From Nocardia aurantiaca (GTDB lineage: Bacteria; Actinomycetota; Actinomycetes; Mycobacteriales; Mycobacteriaceae), in the NCBI RefSeq assembly GCF_009708175.1, contig NZ_WMBB01000002.1:248001-312000 (forward strand): a DNA stretch of 64,000 nt, in the 5' to 3' direction. The translations under genes were made by a program, and so were the position numbers. Numbering within the stretch: the stretch's first letter is position 1; each line of letters begins with the position of its first letter. This document shows positions 45,656-58,100 of the stretch, piece after piece. The notes below the pieces were generated by a model. The model saw only the letters and a program-made list of their open reading frames with translations. It searched no databases and was not told the origin of the DNA.

Positions 45656-46780
45656 TTGGACTTCACCATGAATGAGAGTCAAGATGCTGTTGCTGAGCTT
45701 GTCGTGAGTTTGCTGGAACGTGATAGCGCGCGCGATATCGCACTATGGCCCAAGCTTGTGGACAGTGGGCTGCTTTCGGTAGCGCTGCCACAACGCTATG
45801 GAGGAGACGGTCTGGGGCTCCTCGAGGTCTCCGCCATGCTGACCGAGCTGGCCACTGACGCTGTCCAAGTGCCGGCGCTGACAACCTTGGGCTTCGGGGT
45901 GCTGCCGTTACTGCGTTCGGCGCCGGAATCTCTGGCAGAGAAGGTCTTTCCCGCAGTCGCTGACGGTGCAGTGCTCACCGCGGCGCTCAATGAACCCGGT
46001 GCGCCGTTCGCGATGAAGCCCGAGACCACCGCGACCGTTGACGGCAACACGGTCCGCATCCGAGGGCGCAAGGTCGGCGTGCCGTACGTGGACCGAGCTC
46101 GGTGGATCCTGGTCCCGACCGATTCCGGCCTTGCCGTCGTGGATGCGGAGGTGCCGGGTCTCGAACGTGCCCAGAGCCCGTCCGGGACCGGAGCGCCGGA
46201 ATTCTCGCTGTACTTCGACGACGCGGAGATTCCCGCTGAACAACTGCTGTCCGGTGGCATCCCGGAGCTGTACCGGTATGCGCTGGCGACGATAGGTTCT
46301 GTGGCTGATGGACTGCTGAAAGGCATCGTGACGCTGGCCACGGAACACCTCCGAATCCAGGACGGGGTCTCGCGCGAAAATACGCTGGCGGCATCTCGGA
46401 CGATTGCCGATATCTGTATCGCATCCCGTGCACTGCACGCAATCGCGCAGTCGGCGAATTGGGCGCTCGCGCAGAACGATGACAGCGCAGAGCATCACGA
46501 ACGAGTCGACAACGGTCTCGATGTGCTGGCCTACTACGTCGCCTCCGAGCTACGCGCGACCATCCGGATGTGCCATCATCTGTATGTAGCCGACATCGCT
46601 ACCGCGCATCCGCTGCACCGCTACTATTCACAGGCTGCGGACCTTGCCCGCTGGCTCGGCGGCACATCTTCCGGCTCGGTCGGTCTGAAAGACAGATTTT
46701 CATCGGTGGCTAAGACTTCGGACCGGTCAAGTGAAGGGATCTCGACCGGGCGAGCGATTGCTGATCCAGCGGTGGTGTGA
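45656..46780 (+). CDS. Acyl-CoA dehydrogenase family protein
   Basis: The product is 374 residues. It starts LDFTMNESQDAVAEL, the usual N-terminal helix of these flavoproteins, and continues with LPQRYGGDGLGLLEVSAMLTEL and LTAALNEPGAPF in the middle domain. The C-terminal helical domain includes SVADGLLKGIVTLATEHL. The start is TTG 45656 with GGGGAG seven bases upstream. I could not assign the catalytic Glu. The tail after about residue 335 is not family-like (SVGLKDRFSSVAKTSDR). It lies 2.2 kb upstream of the NRPS on the same strand and could desaturate an acyl starter, but the gap argues against one operon. Confidence 0.78.
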   Translation: MDFTMNESQDAVAELVVSLLERDSARDIALWPKLVDSGLLSVALPQRYGGDGLGLLEVSAMLTELATDAVQVPALTTLGFGVLPLLRSAPESLAEKVFPAVADGAVLTAALNEPGAPFAMKPETTATVDGNTVRIRGRKVGVPYVDRARWILVPTDSGLAVVDAEVPGLERAQSPSGTGAPEFSLYFDDAEIPAEQLLSGGIPELYRYALATIGSVADGLLKGIVTLATEHLRIQDGVSRENTLAASRTIADICIASRALHAIAQSANWALAQNDDSAEHHERVDNGLDVLAYYVASELRATIRMCHHLYVADIATAHPLHRYYSQAADLARWLGGTSSGSVGLKDRFSSVAKTSDRSSEGISTGRAIADPAVV

Positions 46781-47328
46781 GGGGCCCGAGTTTTGTTGTG
46801 GCGGAGGGTACCGAGGTCGATTTGCGACGAACCTCGATGCCCTCCAGTCCTCGCTCCAGGTCTACGTCGATGGCCGGCTCAGATGGTGCAGGTAACAGCG
46901 TGGCATATACCTACGTGTGACGGCCGGCGAGCTCATCTCGACAGTCGCTCCGAGCTGAGGGCGTCGCCGTATCAAAGTTCTCGGCTCAATCGTGCAGCCT
47001 ATTGCGTACCTGAGCGTGTCGACGTAGAAGGAGGCACCGCAGCCGCAGCGCTTCCGCACGCGCGGACTCGCTCGATTCTCGCTACCGCCGTCGCCGCCGG
47101 TTGTCTCCGTCTGGTGTCACACCTCGTGCGTTCGGGCCGGCGGTGTGCACACACCGCCGGCCCGAACGCACCGCAGGGGACATCACCTTGCCCGTGCTCG
47201 CCAGGACTCCGCTGCCGCGCCGAATTCCCTCGCGATAAAAGAGAATCGAACCTACCTTGTCCTGCTGTGTGCGCGGCATCGCTGGGGTGTGGCGATGGTG
47301 GTCAGCGGACGCGGCGGTTTCGGGCGGG
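46781..47328. other. 548-base gap holding a 22-bp-arm palindrome
   Basis: No gene is supported. The right half contains the large palindrome at 47126-47171. A GC-rich stretch with no T-run surrounds it. Confidence 0.45.
47126..47171. repeat. Near-perfect 46-bp palindrome
   Basis: Two 22-bp arms (47126-47147 and 47150-47171) are exactly complementary around a two-base centre (CA). The core is CGGGCCGGCGGTGTG and its complement. It lies between the acyl-CoA dehydrogenase stop and the end of the leftward secreted-protein gene, so it may end both transcripts; alternatively a protein-binding or cruciform site. Confidence 0.75.
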
Positions 47329-47607
47329 TCAGAAGCTCAGGATGAGTGGTTGGGTTCCGTCGGGGCACGTCGCGGAGAGTCTGCGACTACTGAACGGCTC
47401 GAGCAGGGTGCTGGCCGGCACCGAGATCCCGGTCGCACATACCGCCGTTCCGATGACAATCTGCGGCGCAGAGGTGGTGTTTGCGCAAGTCATCCCGGCG
47501 CAGATCACGCCAGCTGGCGGAATCGCAGCCGCCGACGGACCGGCACCGAGCGCACCAGCGGAAATCGCACCCGCCACCGCGGCGACGGTGAATGCGACAC
47601 GCCTCAT
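47329..47607 (-). CDS. Small secreted cysteine-containing protein
   Basis: The product is 92 residues. A signal peptide (RRVAFTVAAVAGAISAGALG) ends near AAA-IPP at about 28. The mature part is about 64 residues with four cysteines (36, 41, 57, 81), enough for two disulfides. AAAGGA lies eight bases before ATG 47607. I do not recognise the family; similar short exported proteins are common in Nocardia and mycobacteria. The gene runs opposite to its neighbours. Confidence 0.65.
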   Translation of the reverse strand: MRRVAFTVAAVAGAISAGALGAGPSAAAIPPAGVICAGMTCANTTSAPQIVIGTAVCATGISVPASTLLEPFSSRRLSATCPDGTQPLILSF

Positions 47608-48956
47608 TTCTCTGTTCCTTTCGTCATGAGTAGCAATTCAACAGCAATCAGCTGCCGCGGCAGCATACCCGCAGCTTTGCGTTCAACTCACCAGGCGCGC
47701 CGCATATCAGGTGTATCCAGCTCTCACGCACCGGGAGCTGTGTCCCATTCCTGGCCATTGCACCGATCCGGTGTGCGAGAGGCCGAGCATATCCGGCTGG
47801 CCGAAGAGGTCGAGCGAGGATGAACTGGTCTGTCCGTCCGAGCCCTGCTGGGGTCACAGCAGGATTGGTTGGGCGATGTCGCCCTACCTGCGAATATTCC
47901 GGTCACAATACCACTTGTGCAAATTCAACAGCCGCACTATACGTCGGTAGCGCCCGAATGGCTGGTCGTGCTGCGACACGCCGACAAGTGTCCTGATCCA
48001 GTTCGTTGGAAGTCGGACTATTTTGTGCTGCGTTTCGAGGTTGTTCGCTATTGCACTCCGTGCGGAATTGGATGTGTGCGGGGTGTGCGTGTGTGCTCGT
48101 TCTCGGAGAGGTTGTGCGGTCGCCGGAATCGGTCGCGGTCTGGCAAGGAGCGGTGGGTGAGTTGTGTTCCGCGTGCGATGCGCGTTCCGGTGCAACCGTT
48201 CTGAGAAGGGAACGAGGGTCCGTGAGCCCGGGAACAGGACCTGGTTGTCAAGGTGTTGTCTGCCGTGGCGCAGCTCCGACCGCATTCCATCGCGTGCTTC
48301 GGCACCATACGTGGACGCTCGGAGGGACGGGAGATGGCGAGCGTCAAGTGGCGTCGGCCGGCGCGGGAAAGGCCGACGCCCGAGTGGTCGACTTCAGGCC
48401 GCAGAGCCATGCGTCGCTGTTTCCCGCCCCGGATCTCGCCATGTTATGCTCGGCGCCACCTGATGTTGGATCCCGCGCTGCCGAATCACTCTGAATAGCA
48501 GCGCGCGCACTCCGTGTGTCTGATTGTTGCTGACCTTTCGTGGTGAGTGAACGCATTGCAGCACGGCGTTCGGCGGGCCGAAACGCTGTATTCCGGGCGG
48601 GCCGAGGGGCTGTTTGTGCCTGCCTGTCCTGTCCTGTGCGCGCCGAGAGATAGCTGCTTGCATGTGAGCTTGCGTTGCTACGCCAGATGTTCGAAATGTC
48701 CGACCTTTCAGATTTCGAGATACTGGGAGACATCGATAAATGGACGTTGGGGGAGTTATCGCACCGCAACCTGGCATCCCAGTCGGATTCTCATATCCGA
48801 CAAGGTGAGTCATGTGATCTTCTGATCGACATGTTCCGGCGCTGGGGATTGAGTGCCGCTTCGACGTAGACAAAACGCGTATATAGGCAATTTCGGGCAC
48901 GAGCAGGGGTTGTTCCGCTGTGTTCTGGTGCCTCCGAGTCTGAGCGAGGGGTTTAG
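47608..48956. other. 1.35-kb gap upstream of the NRPS
   Basis: This is the longest gene-free stretch. Short frames exist, including a 57-codon one at about 48,693, but without ribosome sites. I looked for an MbtH-like gene and an iron-box palindrome and saw neither. It should contain the NRPS promoter and perhaps a long 5' leader. Confidence 0.45.
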
Positions 48957-51900
48957 ATGGAGTTGAAGTCAGCCGAACTTGTCGACCGCCAGTCGGACCT
49001 GATTCCGCTGTCGAGGGCGCAGTACGGCATGTGGCTTGCGGACAATCTGCCCGGCGGGCAGGCGATGAACATCGCGCACTACGTCGAGATCGAGGGACCT
49101 ATCGACTTCGACACCTTCGTCAGGGCGGTGACCGATGCCGGCCGTGAAACCGAATCCCTCATCGTTCGGGTGGTCGAGTCCGATGGCGTTCCATATCAAT
49201 TCGTTGACGACAGCATTACATACGACGAGTCCGTACTGGACGTCAGCGGCGAGAGCGATCCGTTCGCGGCGGCAATGGAATGGATGCGGCGCGATTACAA
49301 CACGAAAGCTGTTGATCTGAGCCGTGATCGACTCACGACGACACGGTTGATCCGCCTCGCCGAAGATCGGTATCTGTGGTACGCGCGTGCCCACCATCTC
49401 ATCATCGATGGATACGGCGCGTTCAACGTATTGAAGCGGATAGCCGAGCATTACAACGCATTGTTCGAGGGCAGGCCGCCCATGCCTTTGGAGGCGGCCG
49501 GGCTGCGCGACATCATCGAAGCGGAGCATGCGTATCGCGCGAGTTCTCGTTTCGAGAAGGACAAGACGTACTGGCTCGGCAAGGTTGCCGACCTGCCCAC
49601 ACCGACGAGTCTGTCCGGTCGCACCGCACGGCGGAGCAAGGTCGATCGTGTCTCCGGCCTGGAGCTTCCGTCGCAGTTGTCCGACATGCTCGACCGTTTC
49701 TCCGGCAGCCTGCAGGCATCACCTGCGCAGGTAGTCGTGGCAGCCTTCGCCGCGTTCCTCGCGCGGATGACCGGTGGCGACGATGTGGTGTTGTCGATGC
49801 CAGTCAGCGGGCGTGTGACCAAGCGCCTGCGCAATGCGGGCGCGATGTTGGCGAACATGGTGCCGATCCGGTTCACCGTGGATGCGACGACCACCGTGGA
49901 GCAACTGGTCCGCGCGTCAGTGTCCGAACTCGTCCTCGCGATGCGGCACCAGCTCTATCGGTTCGAGGATCTGCGCCGCGACTCGAGTGCGCTGGATGCG
50001 TCCGCGAACTCGTTCGGTCCGATTGTCAATATCCTCTTCTTCGACTCGGAAATTCGCCTCGGGTCGGCTGTCGGCCGCTACCGCGCATTGACCTCGGGCG
50101 CGTTGGACGATCTGCAGCTGAATCTGTACCGTTCCGGAGCCGACGCGCCGCTGTTGATCGAACTGCATGGCAACGCGAATCTCTACAGCCAGGATGAACT
50201 CGACGTACATGCCCGCCGGTTCATCGCCTTCTTGCAACGCGTCATGGATTCGCCCGTCGAAACAGCTCTGAGCGCTATTCCGCTCCTGGACCCCGCTGAA
50301 GAGGCGCGGATCGTCGGGGCGCTGGCCGGCCGTGACGGTGCAACGACTACCGCTACGCTCGTGGATTTGCTGACGCGGCAAGCCCTTTCGACGCCGTCGG
50401 CGATCGCCGTCACCTCGGGCGAGACCTCCCTCACCTATCGGGAGCTGGACGAGCGTTCCAATCGGGTCGCCCGCGCCTTGATCGCACGCGGGGCGGGCCC
50501 GGACTCGCTGGTAGCGATCGCGATGCCACGCGGCGCCGATCTCATCGTCGTCACGCTGGCCGTGCTGAAAACAGGCGCGGGATACCTGCCGTTGGATATC
50601 GCGCATCCGGCCGATCGGCTGGAATACGTGCTGAACGACTCCGATCCGATCGCCGTTGTGACGACTCGTGCCATGCACGAGTACGTGCCGGGCGACCCAG
50701 GTCGCGTGGTGCTGTTCGACGACCTTATCGGCGCGGTCGGTGATGAGATCGCGGCACCGATCACCGACGCCGACCGGATACGCCCACTGTGCCTCGACAA
50801 CATCGCCTACGTCATCTATACATCGGGGTCGACGGGACGACCCAAGGGCGTGGCCATCCCCCATCGCGCGGTGGCGACGTACGTGGTGAACGCGTGCGCC
50901 GAGATCGGCGTCCGGACCGAAGACGTGTGGACGTTGTTCCATTCCTTCGCGTTCGACTACTCGGTGTGGGAGATCTTCGGCGCGTTGGTCAGTGGTGGCC
51001 GCGTGGTCGTCGTGGACAGCCTCACCACACGCTCACCGGATGATGTCGTGCGCTTGGCGGCGCGTGAGAAGGTGACCGTCTTCAACCAGACGCCGTCCGC
51101 GTTCCAGCAGTTCGGTGCGGCGCGCCGACGGTACGAGGACGCCGGCGAGCCTGACGGGGAGCTTTCGCTGCGACTGGTCATACTCTCCGGCGAACGTCTC
51201 GACCCGGCGGGGTTGGCGGATTGGTACGAGCACAACCCGAAGCTACCTGTGTTGGCGAACAGCTACGGTATTACCGAAACCACGGTTTTCGTGACGTATC
51301 TCGGCCTGACACCGAGCATCGCGACGCCGGATGCGCCGAGCGCGATCGGTTCGGCACTGCCGGGCCTGCGCACGTATGTTCTCGATGAACGACTGCGGCC
51401 GTCACCGTTGGGCGCCTGGGGTGAGATCTACGTCGCCGGAACCCAACTCGCCCGCGGTTATCTCAATCGCCCTTCGCTGACCGCTGCCCGTTTCGTTGCC
51501 AACCCGTTCGGTCGGCCGGGCGAGCGGCTCTATCGCAGCGGCGATGTCGCGCGATGGAACCACAAGGGTGAGCTGGAATACCGCGGCCGTGCCGATCAGC
51601 AGGTTCAGCTGCGTGGGTTCCGCATCGAGTTGGACGAAATTCGCACTGTGTTGTTGACCCATAGCACGGTTTCGGCGGCAGTCGTCACCGTGCATCTCCC
51701 TGGCACGGAGGCGGCCAGGCTCGTCGCTTATGTCGTGCCTGCCGGTGAAGAAGCCTGTGCCGCTGACACCTTGCGCACGCATGTCGCGACATTGCTGCCG
51801 GAGTACATGGTGCCGGCTGTCGTCGTGGTGTTGCCCGAGCTGCCACTGACGGTGAACGGCAAGGTGGATCTTCGAGCGCTGCCGGAGCCGGTTTTCGATT

Positions 51901-52170
51901 CTGCCGCGGCCTATGTGGCGCCGAGTTCGCCTGTCGAGGAGATGATCGCGGACATCTTCGCCGAGGTACTGGATCTCGAGCGAGTCGGGGTCCTGGACAG
52001 CTTCTTCGAACTGGGCGGCAATTCGCTTACCGCGACCAATGTCGCCGCACGGATCGCCGAGGTGACGCGATCGGATGTGTCGGTCCGCGATCTGTTCGGC
52101 AAGCCGACCGTCGCCGAACTCGCCGCACATATCGACGCCGAGTACCGGCCCGGGAGGCCCGTGCTGCGCG
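48957..52170 (+). other. NRPS module 1: initiating C, A1, T1
   Basis: The C domain has HHLIIDG at 49392-49412. The A domain core [11 protein letters not shown] starts at 50818. T1 serine codon is 52023-52025 in FFELGGNSL. Read by alignment to GrsA, the specificity residues are D-Y-W-N-I-S-S-V-F. This shares D, W, N, I and V with threonine codes, so a hydroxy or small polar residue is possible; not firm. Confidence 0.75.
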
Positions 52171-55100
52171 CGCAGTCGCGCGTCGAGCCAATTCCGTTGT
52201 CGCCGGCGCAGAACAGGATGTGGCTGATCAATCAGATCGACCCCTCCTCCCCGGCGTACAACATTCCGCTGGTGGTACAGCTGAGCGGCCGACTCGATGT
52301 CACTGCGCTGCACGCGGCTCTGACAGACGTGATCGATCGGCACGAATCCCTGCGCACCGTCTATCCCGATGTGAAAGGCGAAGGAACACAGGTTGTTCTG
52401 GCCGCCGAGCACGTTGTCGCCGGTCTCGATCTGGTATCGGAGACGGTCGACCTCGGCGATGTCACGCATCGGATCGGTGAGCTGACGTCGACCGGCTTCG
52501 ACGTGCGGACAAGTCCGCCGATCCGGGTCGCGCTGCTCGCGTCCAGGGACCGGCGTAGGCACGTCCTGGTAATGGTCCTGCACCACATCTGCTGTGACGG
52601 TTCGTCTCTTCCGCCGCTCGCGGCCGATGTCGCGGCCGCCTACGAGGCCAGGTCGCAGGAGAAGAACCCGGATTGGCAGCCCCTGACCGTGCAATATGCC
52701 GATTACAGCATCTGGCACCGCGGCATGCTGGGCGACGTGAATGACCCCGAGTCACTGGCGGCACGTCAGTTGCGTTATTGGGTAGCACAATTGGCGGGGA
52801 TGCCGCCGGTGCTGGAGCTGCCTACGGACCGTCCGCGTCCTGCTCGCCGATCCATGCGCGGCGATATCACCGACAGTGTGATCACAGCCGAAACATTCGC
52901 TGCGATCGAGCGTTTGGCCCGCACGGCCGGCGTCACCACCTTCATGGTCGTCCACGCCGCGCTGGCGGTTCTGCTGGCCCGGCTGTCGGGTTCGAGGGAT
53001 ATCACCATCGGGACGCCGATCGCGGGCCGAGGCGAGCGTGCGCTCGAGCCGCTCATCGGCATGTTCGTCAATACGGTGGCGCTGCGCACCGAGGTGCGTT
53101 CCGATGAATCCTTCATCGCGTTTCTGGCGCGGGTCAAGGACATCGATGTCGATGCCTTTGCCAACAGCGACCTTCCATATGAACGGGTTGTCGATGAAAT
53201 AGATCCCAAACGGTCGGCCGCGCACGCGGAGCTGTGCCAGGTCTACCTCGCCTTCGAAAACATGGACCGCCCGAGCGTGGAGCTGTCGGAACTTTCGGTC
53301 GAGATCCTGGATCCGGGGGCGCAACAGGCGAAGGTGGACCTCATCGTCACCGTCGCCGAAAATGCCTCCGCGGGGGGCGATGTCGCCCTGCGGATCAATT
53401 ACGCCACAGATCTGTTCGATCGGGAGACCGTCGAAGAGTTGGCCGGGCGGCTGAATCGGATCCTCGATGCGGTCGTGTCGAATCCGCACCTGCGGGTGGG
53501 TAGGGTGAACGTCCTGTCGGGGGTCGAGCGGGCAAGGTTGGTGCCTGCGTCGGCGGGCCATGCCGAGGCGCCACGGGTGTTGGCGGGGTTGTTGTCGGTC
53601 GCGGATCCCGATGCGGTGGCGGTGGTTGCCGGTGAACAGACGGTGTCGTACGGGGAGTTGGAAGCTCGGTCGAATCGTCTTGCGCGGCAATTGATCGCGT
53701 GGGGTGTGGGCCCGGGCGATCGGGTCGCGTTGGCCATGGCGCGGTCAGTGGAGTTCGTGGTCGGGATGTGGGCGGTGACCAAGGCTGGCGCGGCCTTTGT
53801 GCCGGTGGATCCGCGCAATCCGGCCGAGCGGGTCGCTTTCATGGTGGCCGATGCCGGTGTGCGGGTGGGGATCACCGTTGAGGCGATGCAGGATCTGCTT
53901 CCGGACTCGGTCCGGCGGATGGTGCTCGACGCTCCACACGCGACGGTTCACATCGCAGCTCAGTCCTCGGCGGCGGTGACGGATGCGGATCGGGTGCGTT
54001 CCTGCCGCATCTGCGACACGGCCTACGTGGTGTACACCTCGGGGTCGACGGGGACGCCGAAGGGTGTCGAGGTCACGCATGAGGGGTTGGCGAATTTCGC
54101 TGCCGAGCAGCGGGAGCGTTATCGGGTCGACAGTTCCTCGCGAGTGTTGCACTTGGCAGCACCGGGTTTCGACGCGGTGGTGCTGGAATTGCTGATGGCT
54201 CATGCGAACGGAGCGGCGTTGGTGGTATCGCCTCCGGATGTGTTCGCGGGTCATGAGTTGGCAGAATTGATCGGGACGCAGCAGGTGTCGCATGCATTCG
54301 TGACGCCGAGCGTGCTGGCGACGATGTCACCGTCCGGTCTGGATTCGTTGCGGGTGCTGGTGTCCGGCGGGGAGACGGTGTCGGCGGAAACGGTCGCGGT
54401 GTGGGCACCGGGCCGTCAGCTCTTCAATGCCTACGGGCCCACCGAGACCACAGTCGCGGTCGCGATCAGCGACCCGTTGTGTGTGGAGGACCGCGTCACC
54501 ATTGGTGGTCCGATTCGTGGTGTCGAGGCCGTGGTGCTGGATGCGGGCCTGCAGCCGGTGCCGGTCGGGGTAGCGGGACAGCTCTATGTCTCCGGAGTGC
54601 AACTGGCCCGCGGATACCTCAACCGGCCGGTCGCGACGGCCAGCGCCTTTGTGGCCAATCCGTACGGCTCCCCGGGGGCCCGCATGTACCGCACCGGTGA
54701 CCTGGTGCGGTGGACGTCCGAAGAAACGCTCGAATATCTCGGCCGCGCCGACTTCCAGGTCAAGATTCGCGGGCAGCGCATCGAACTCGGCGAAATCGAG
54801 GCCGTTCTCGCGACGCACCCCGCCGTGGCGGTGGCGGTGGCGGTGGGCGCCGCGGTCGGCGGCGCGTCGCGACTGGTGGCCTACGTCGTGCCGACCGATG
54901 GCACCGTCGACACCGCGGATTTGCTGAAGTATGCAGCACAACGCCTGCCGTCGCACATGGTCCCGGAAACGGTGATGGTGCTCGAGACATTGCCGCTGTC
55001 GTCAGTGGGCAAGATCGACCGTGCGGCATTGCCCGAACCGGTTTTCGCCGCCACTACGATCGAATACGTCGCACCGCGCGACGCGGCCGAGCAGATGGTC

Positions 55101-58100
55101 GCCGACGTGTGTGCCGCGGTGCTGGGGATCGAGCGTGTCGGCGTCTTCGACAGCTTCTTCGATCTGGGCGGCAACTCGCTGTCAGCCACTAGAGCAGCAG
55201 CGCAACTGAGTGCCGCATTCGGCGTCGAAGTCTCGTTGCGCATGCTCTTCGAGGCACCGACCGTCGCCGCGCTGGCGGAGAATATCCGGACCAGCGACGC
55301 GGACGGACGAGAGCCGCTGGGCCCGCAAGAGCGCCCGGACCGGATCCCGCTGTCGCCCGCGCAGACACGCATGTGGTTCCTGAACCAGTTCGACACCACG
55401 TCGCCGATTTACAACATCCCGATGGTCGTCCACATGTCGGGCAACCTCGACGTGGCCGCGATGCACGCGGCGATCGCCGATGTGATCGAGCGGCACGAAA
55501 CGCTGCGAACCGTCTATCCGGACAGCGACGGCGGACCGCACCAGATGATCATGCCGGTGGAGAAGGCACGGCCCGCACTGGTGCCGGTGCCGGTCGCGAA
55601 AAGCGACATCGAGGCGCGCATCGCCGCGGAGGGGGCCGCCGGGTTCGATGTCACCTCCGAGGTTCCGTTCCGGATCACTCTGCTGCGCAGCGCACCCGAC
55701 GATCACACTCTGGTTCTGGTCGCCCATCACATCGGCTTCGATGGGTCGTCGCTCGCACCGCTGGCCGCGGACTTGACGACCGCGTACCAAGCCCGCGTCG
55801 GGCAACAGGCGCCGCAGTGGTCTCCGTTGTCGGTGCAGTACGCGGATTACACGCTGTGGCAACGAAAATTGCTCGGTACCGAGAACGATCCGCACAGTCT
55901 GACTGCCGCCCAGATCGACTATTGGCGCGCGGCCCTCGCCGATTTGCCCGAGGTGCTCGACCTGCCGACCGATCACGCTCGGCCGGCCAAACAGTCCTTC
56001 CGAGGCGCGACGGTGTCGGCGACGGTGCCCGCGGGCCTCTATCGTGAGGCGATCGCGTTGGCCCGCCGCCACGATGCGACGGCTTTCATGGTGATGCACG
56101 CTGCTTACGCGGCGTTGCTGGCGCGGCTTTCGGGGGTCGGCGACATCGCGGTCGGCACCCCGATCGCCGGCCGTGGCGAGCCCGGACTGGATGGTCTGAT
56201 CGGAATGTTCGTCAATACGCTGGTATTGCGGACACGCGTCGAGCCCGCCACGCCCTTCCTGCGGATACTCGATCAAGTCCGGGCCACCGATCTGGCCGCG
56301 TTCGAGAACGCCGACATCCCATTCGAACGGCTCGTCGAGGTGCTGAATCCGCCTCGCTCAACAGCACACGCGCCGTTGACGCAAGTCGGATTCTCGTTCC
56401 AGAACATCGAGATCCCGACCGTGGAGTTCGAGGGCCTGACGGTTTCGGCCCGGATGGCTGATCCGAGCGTAGCCAAGTACGACCTGCATATGAACCTCGT
56501 CGACACGCTGGGGCCGGACGGTGAACCCGGCGACATGACAATCGAATTCGGTTACGCGACCGATCTTTTCGATGAGGCGATGATCACCTCGATGGTCGAC
56601 CGCTACCTGCTGCTGTTGCAGGCGATCGTGGCCGATCCCACCCGCGCTGTCGGCGACATCGACCTGCTGACCGCCGACGAGGCGCGCGAGCTGGCGGCGC
56701 GGTCGAGCGGGGAGTCGACGCGTGTTTCTTCCGCGACGATCGCGTCCCTGTTCGCCGCGCAGGCGGCGGCGAACCCGAACAGCACCGCGGTTGTCGATGC
56801 CGAAGGTGGTGGTCGGCTCAATTATCAAGAATTCGCGGCGCGGGTGAATTCGCTGGCCCGGGCGCTGATCGGACGCGGGGTCGGCCCGGGAACCGTCGTT
56901 GCCGTCGCGATGCGCCGCAGCGTCGATCTGCTGACCACGTTGTACGCAATCCATGCCGCAGGCGCCGCCTATCTGCCTCTGGACCCGGATCATCCGCTCG
57001 ATCGGGTGCGTGCGGTGGTCACGGACGCGAGGCCGAGTGCCGTGATCACCCGGCCGGTCGACGAGGCGAATGTGCCCGATGACGTGCCGGTATGGGCGTT
57101 CGAGCAGCTCGGCGCCGAACACGCGGATACGTCGATGGTGACAGACGCCGACCGGACCCGGGCCCTGCACCCGGATGACCTGGCGTACGTCATCTACACC
57201 TCCGGTTCGACGGGCGTGCCGAAGGGTGTGGCGGTACCGCATGCCGCGGTGGTGAATCAACTGCGGTGGCTGCGGGATCACTACGGGCTCGGCGGCGACG
57301 ATGTCATGCTGATGCGGACGCCGGTCACCTTCGATCTGTCGGTCTGGGAGCTGTTTTCCGCATTGACCTGCGGCGCGGCGTTGGTTGTCGCGAGTCCCGA
57401 CGCGCACGGCGACCCGGCCGCCATGGCCAGGCTGATGGTCGAACATCGCATAACCACCGTGGATTTCGTGCCGTCATTGCTGTCGGCGTTTCTCGATGCC
57501 GCCGGCGCGTACGAATTCCCCGACCTGCGGCGGGTGCTGTGCATCGGCGAGGCCCTGCCGGCCGACACCGTCCGCCGTTTCCGGGAACTCAGCGCCGCGC
57601 GCATCGACAACCTGTACGGGCCGACGGAGGCCGCGGTCAGCGTCACCGCTCACCGCATCGACACGCTCGACGCCGTCGCCGTGCCCATCGGCATCCCCGA
57701 AGCGAATATCATTGTGCGGGTTCTGGACTCGCGGCTTCACCCCGTTCCCGTCGGGGTGACCGGAGAGCTGTATCTGGGTGGCGTCCAGCTCGCCCGCGGC
57801 TATCATCGGCGTCCCGGTCCGACGGCGGCGACATTCATCGCCGATCCCTTCGACGACGCCGGCGGTTCTCGGCTGTACCGCACGGGCGATCTGGTTCGCT
57901 GGGACTCGGAGGGCAGCCTGCGCTATGTCGGCCGTGCCGACACCCAGGTGAAGGTCCGTGGTCTGCGGATCGAACTCGGTGACATCGAGGCCGCGTTGGT
58001 CGCGCACGAGCAGGTGACCGCGGCCGTCGTGCAGGTGCGCGCCGACCGCGGCGAGCAACGATTGATCGCCTACGCGGTGGCCGCGGAGGTGTTGGATATC

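Noticed and set aside
48693..48869. 57-codon acidic frame upstream of the NRPS
   Set aside because: The peptide looks plausible, but there is no ribosome site and no family pattern. It is not MbtH-like.
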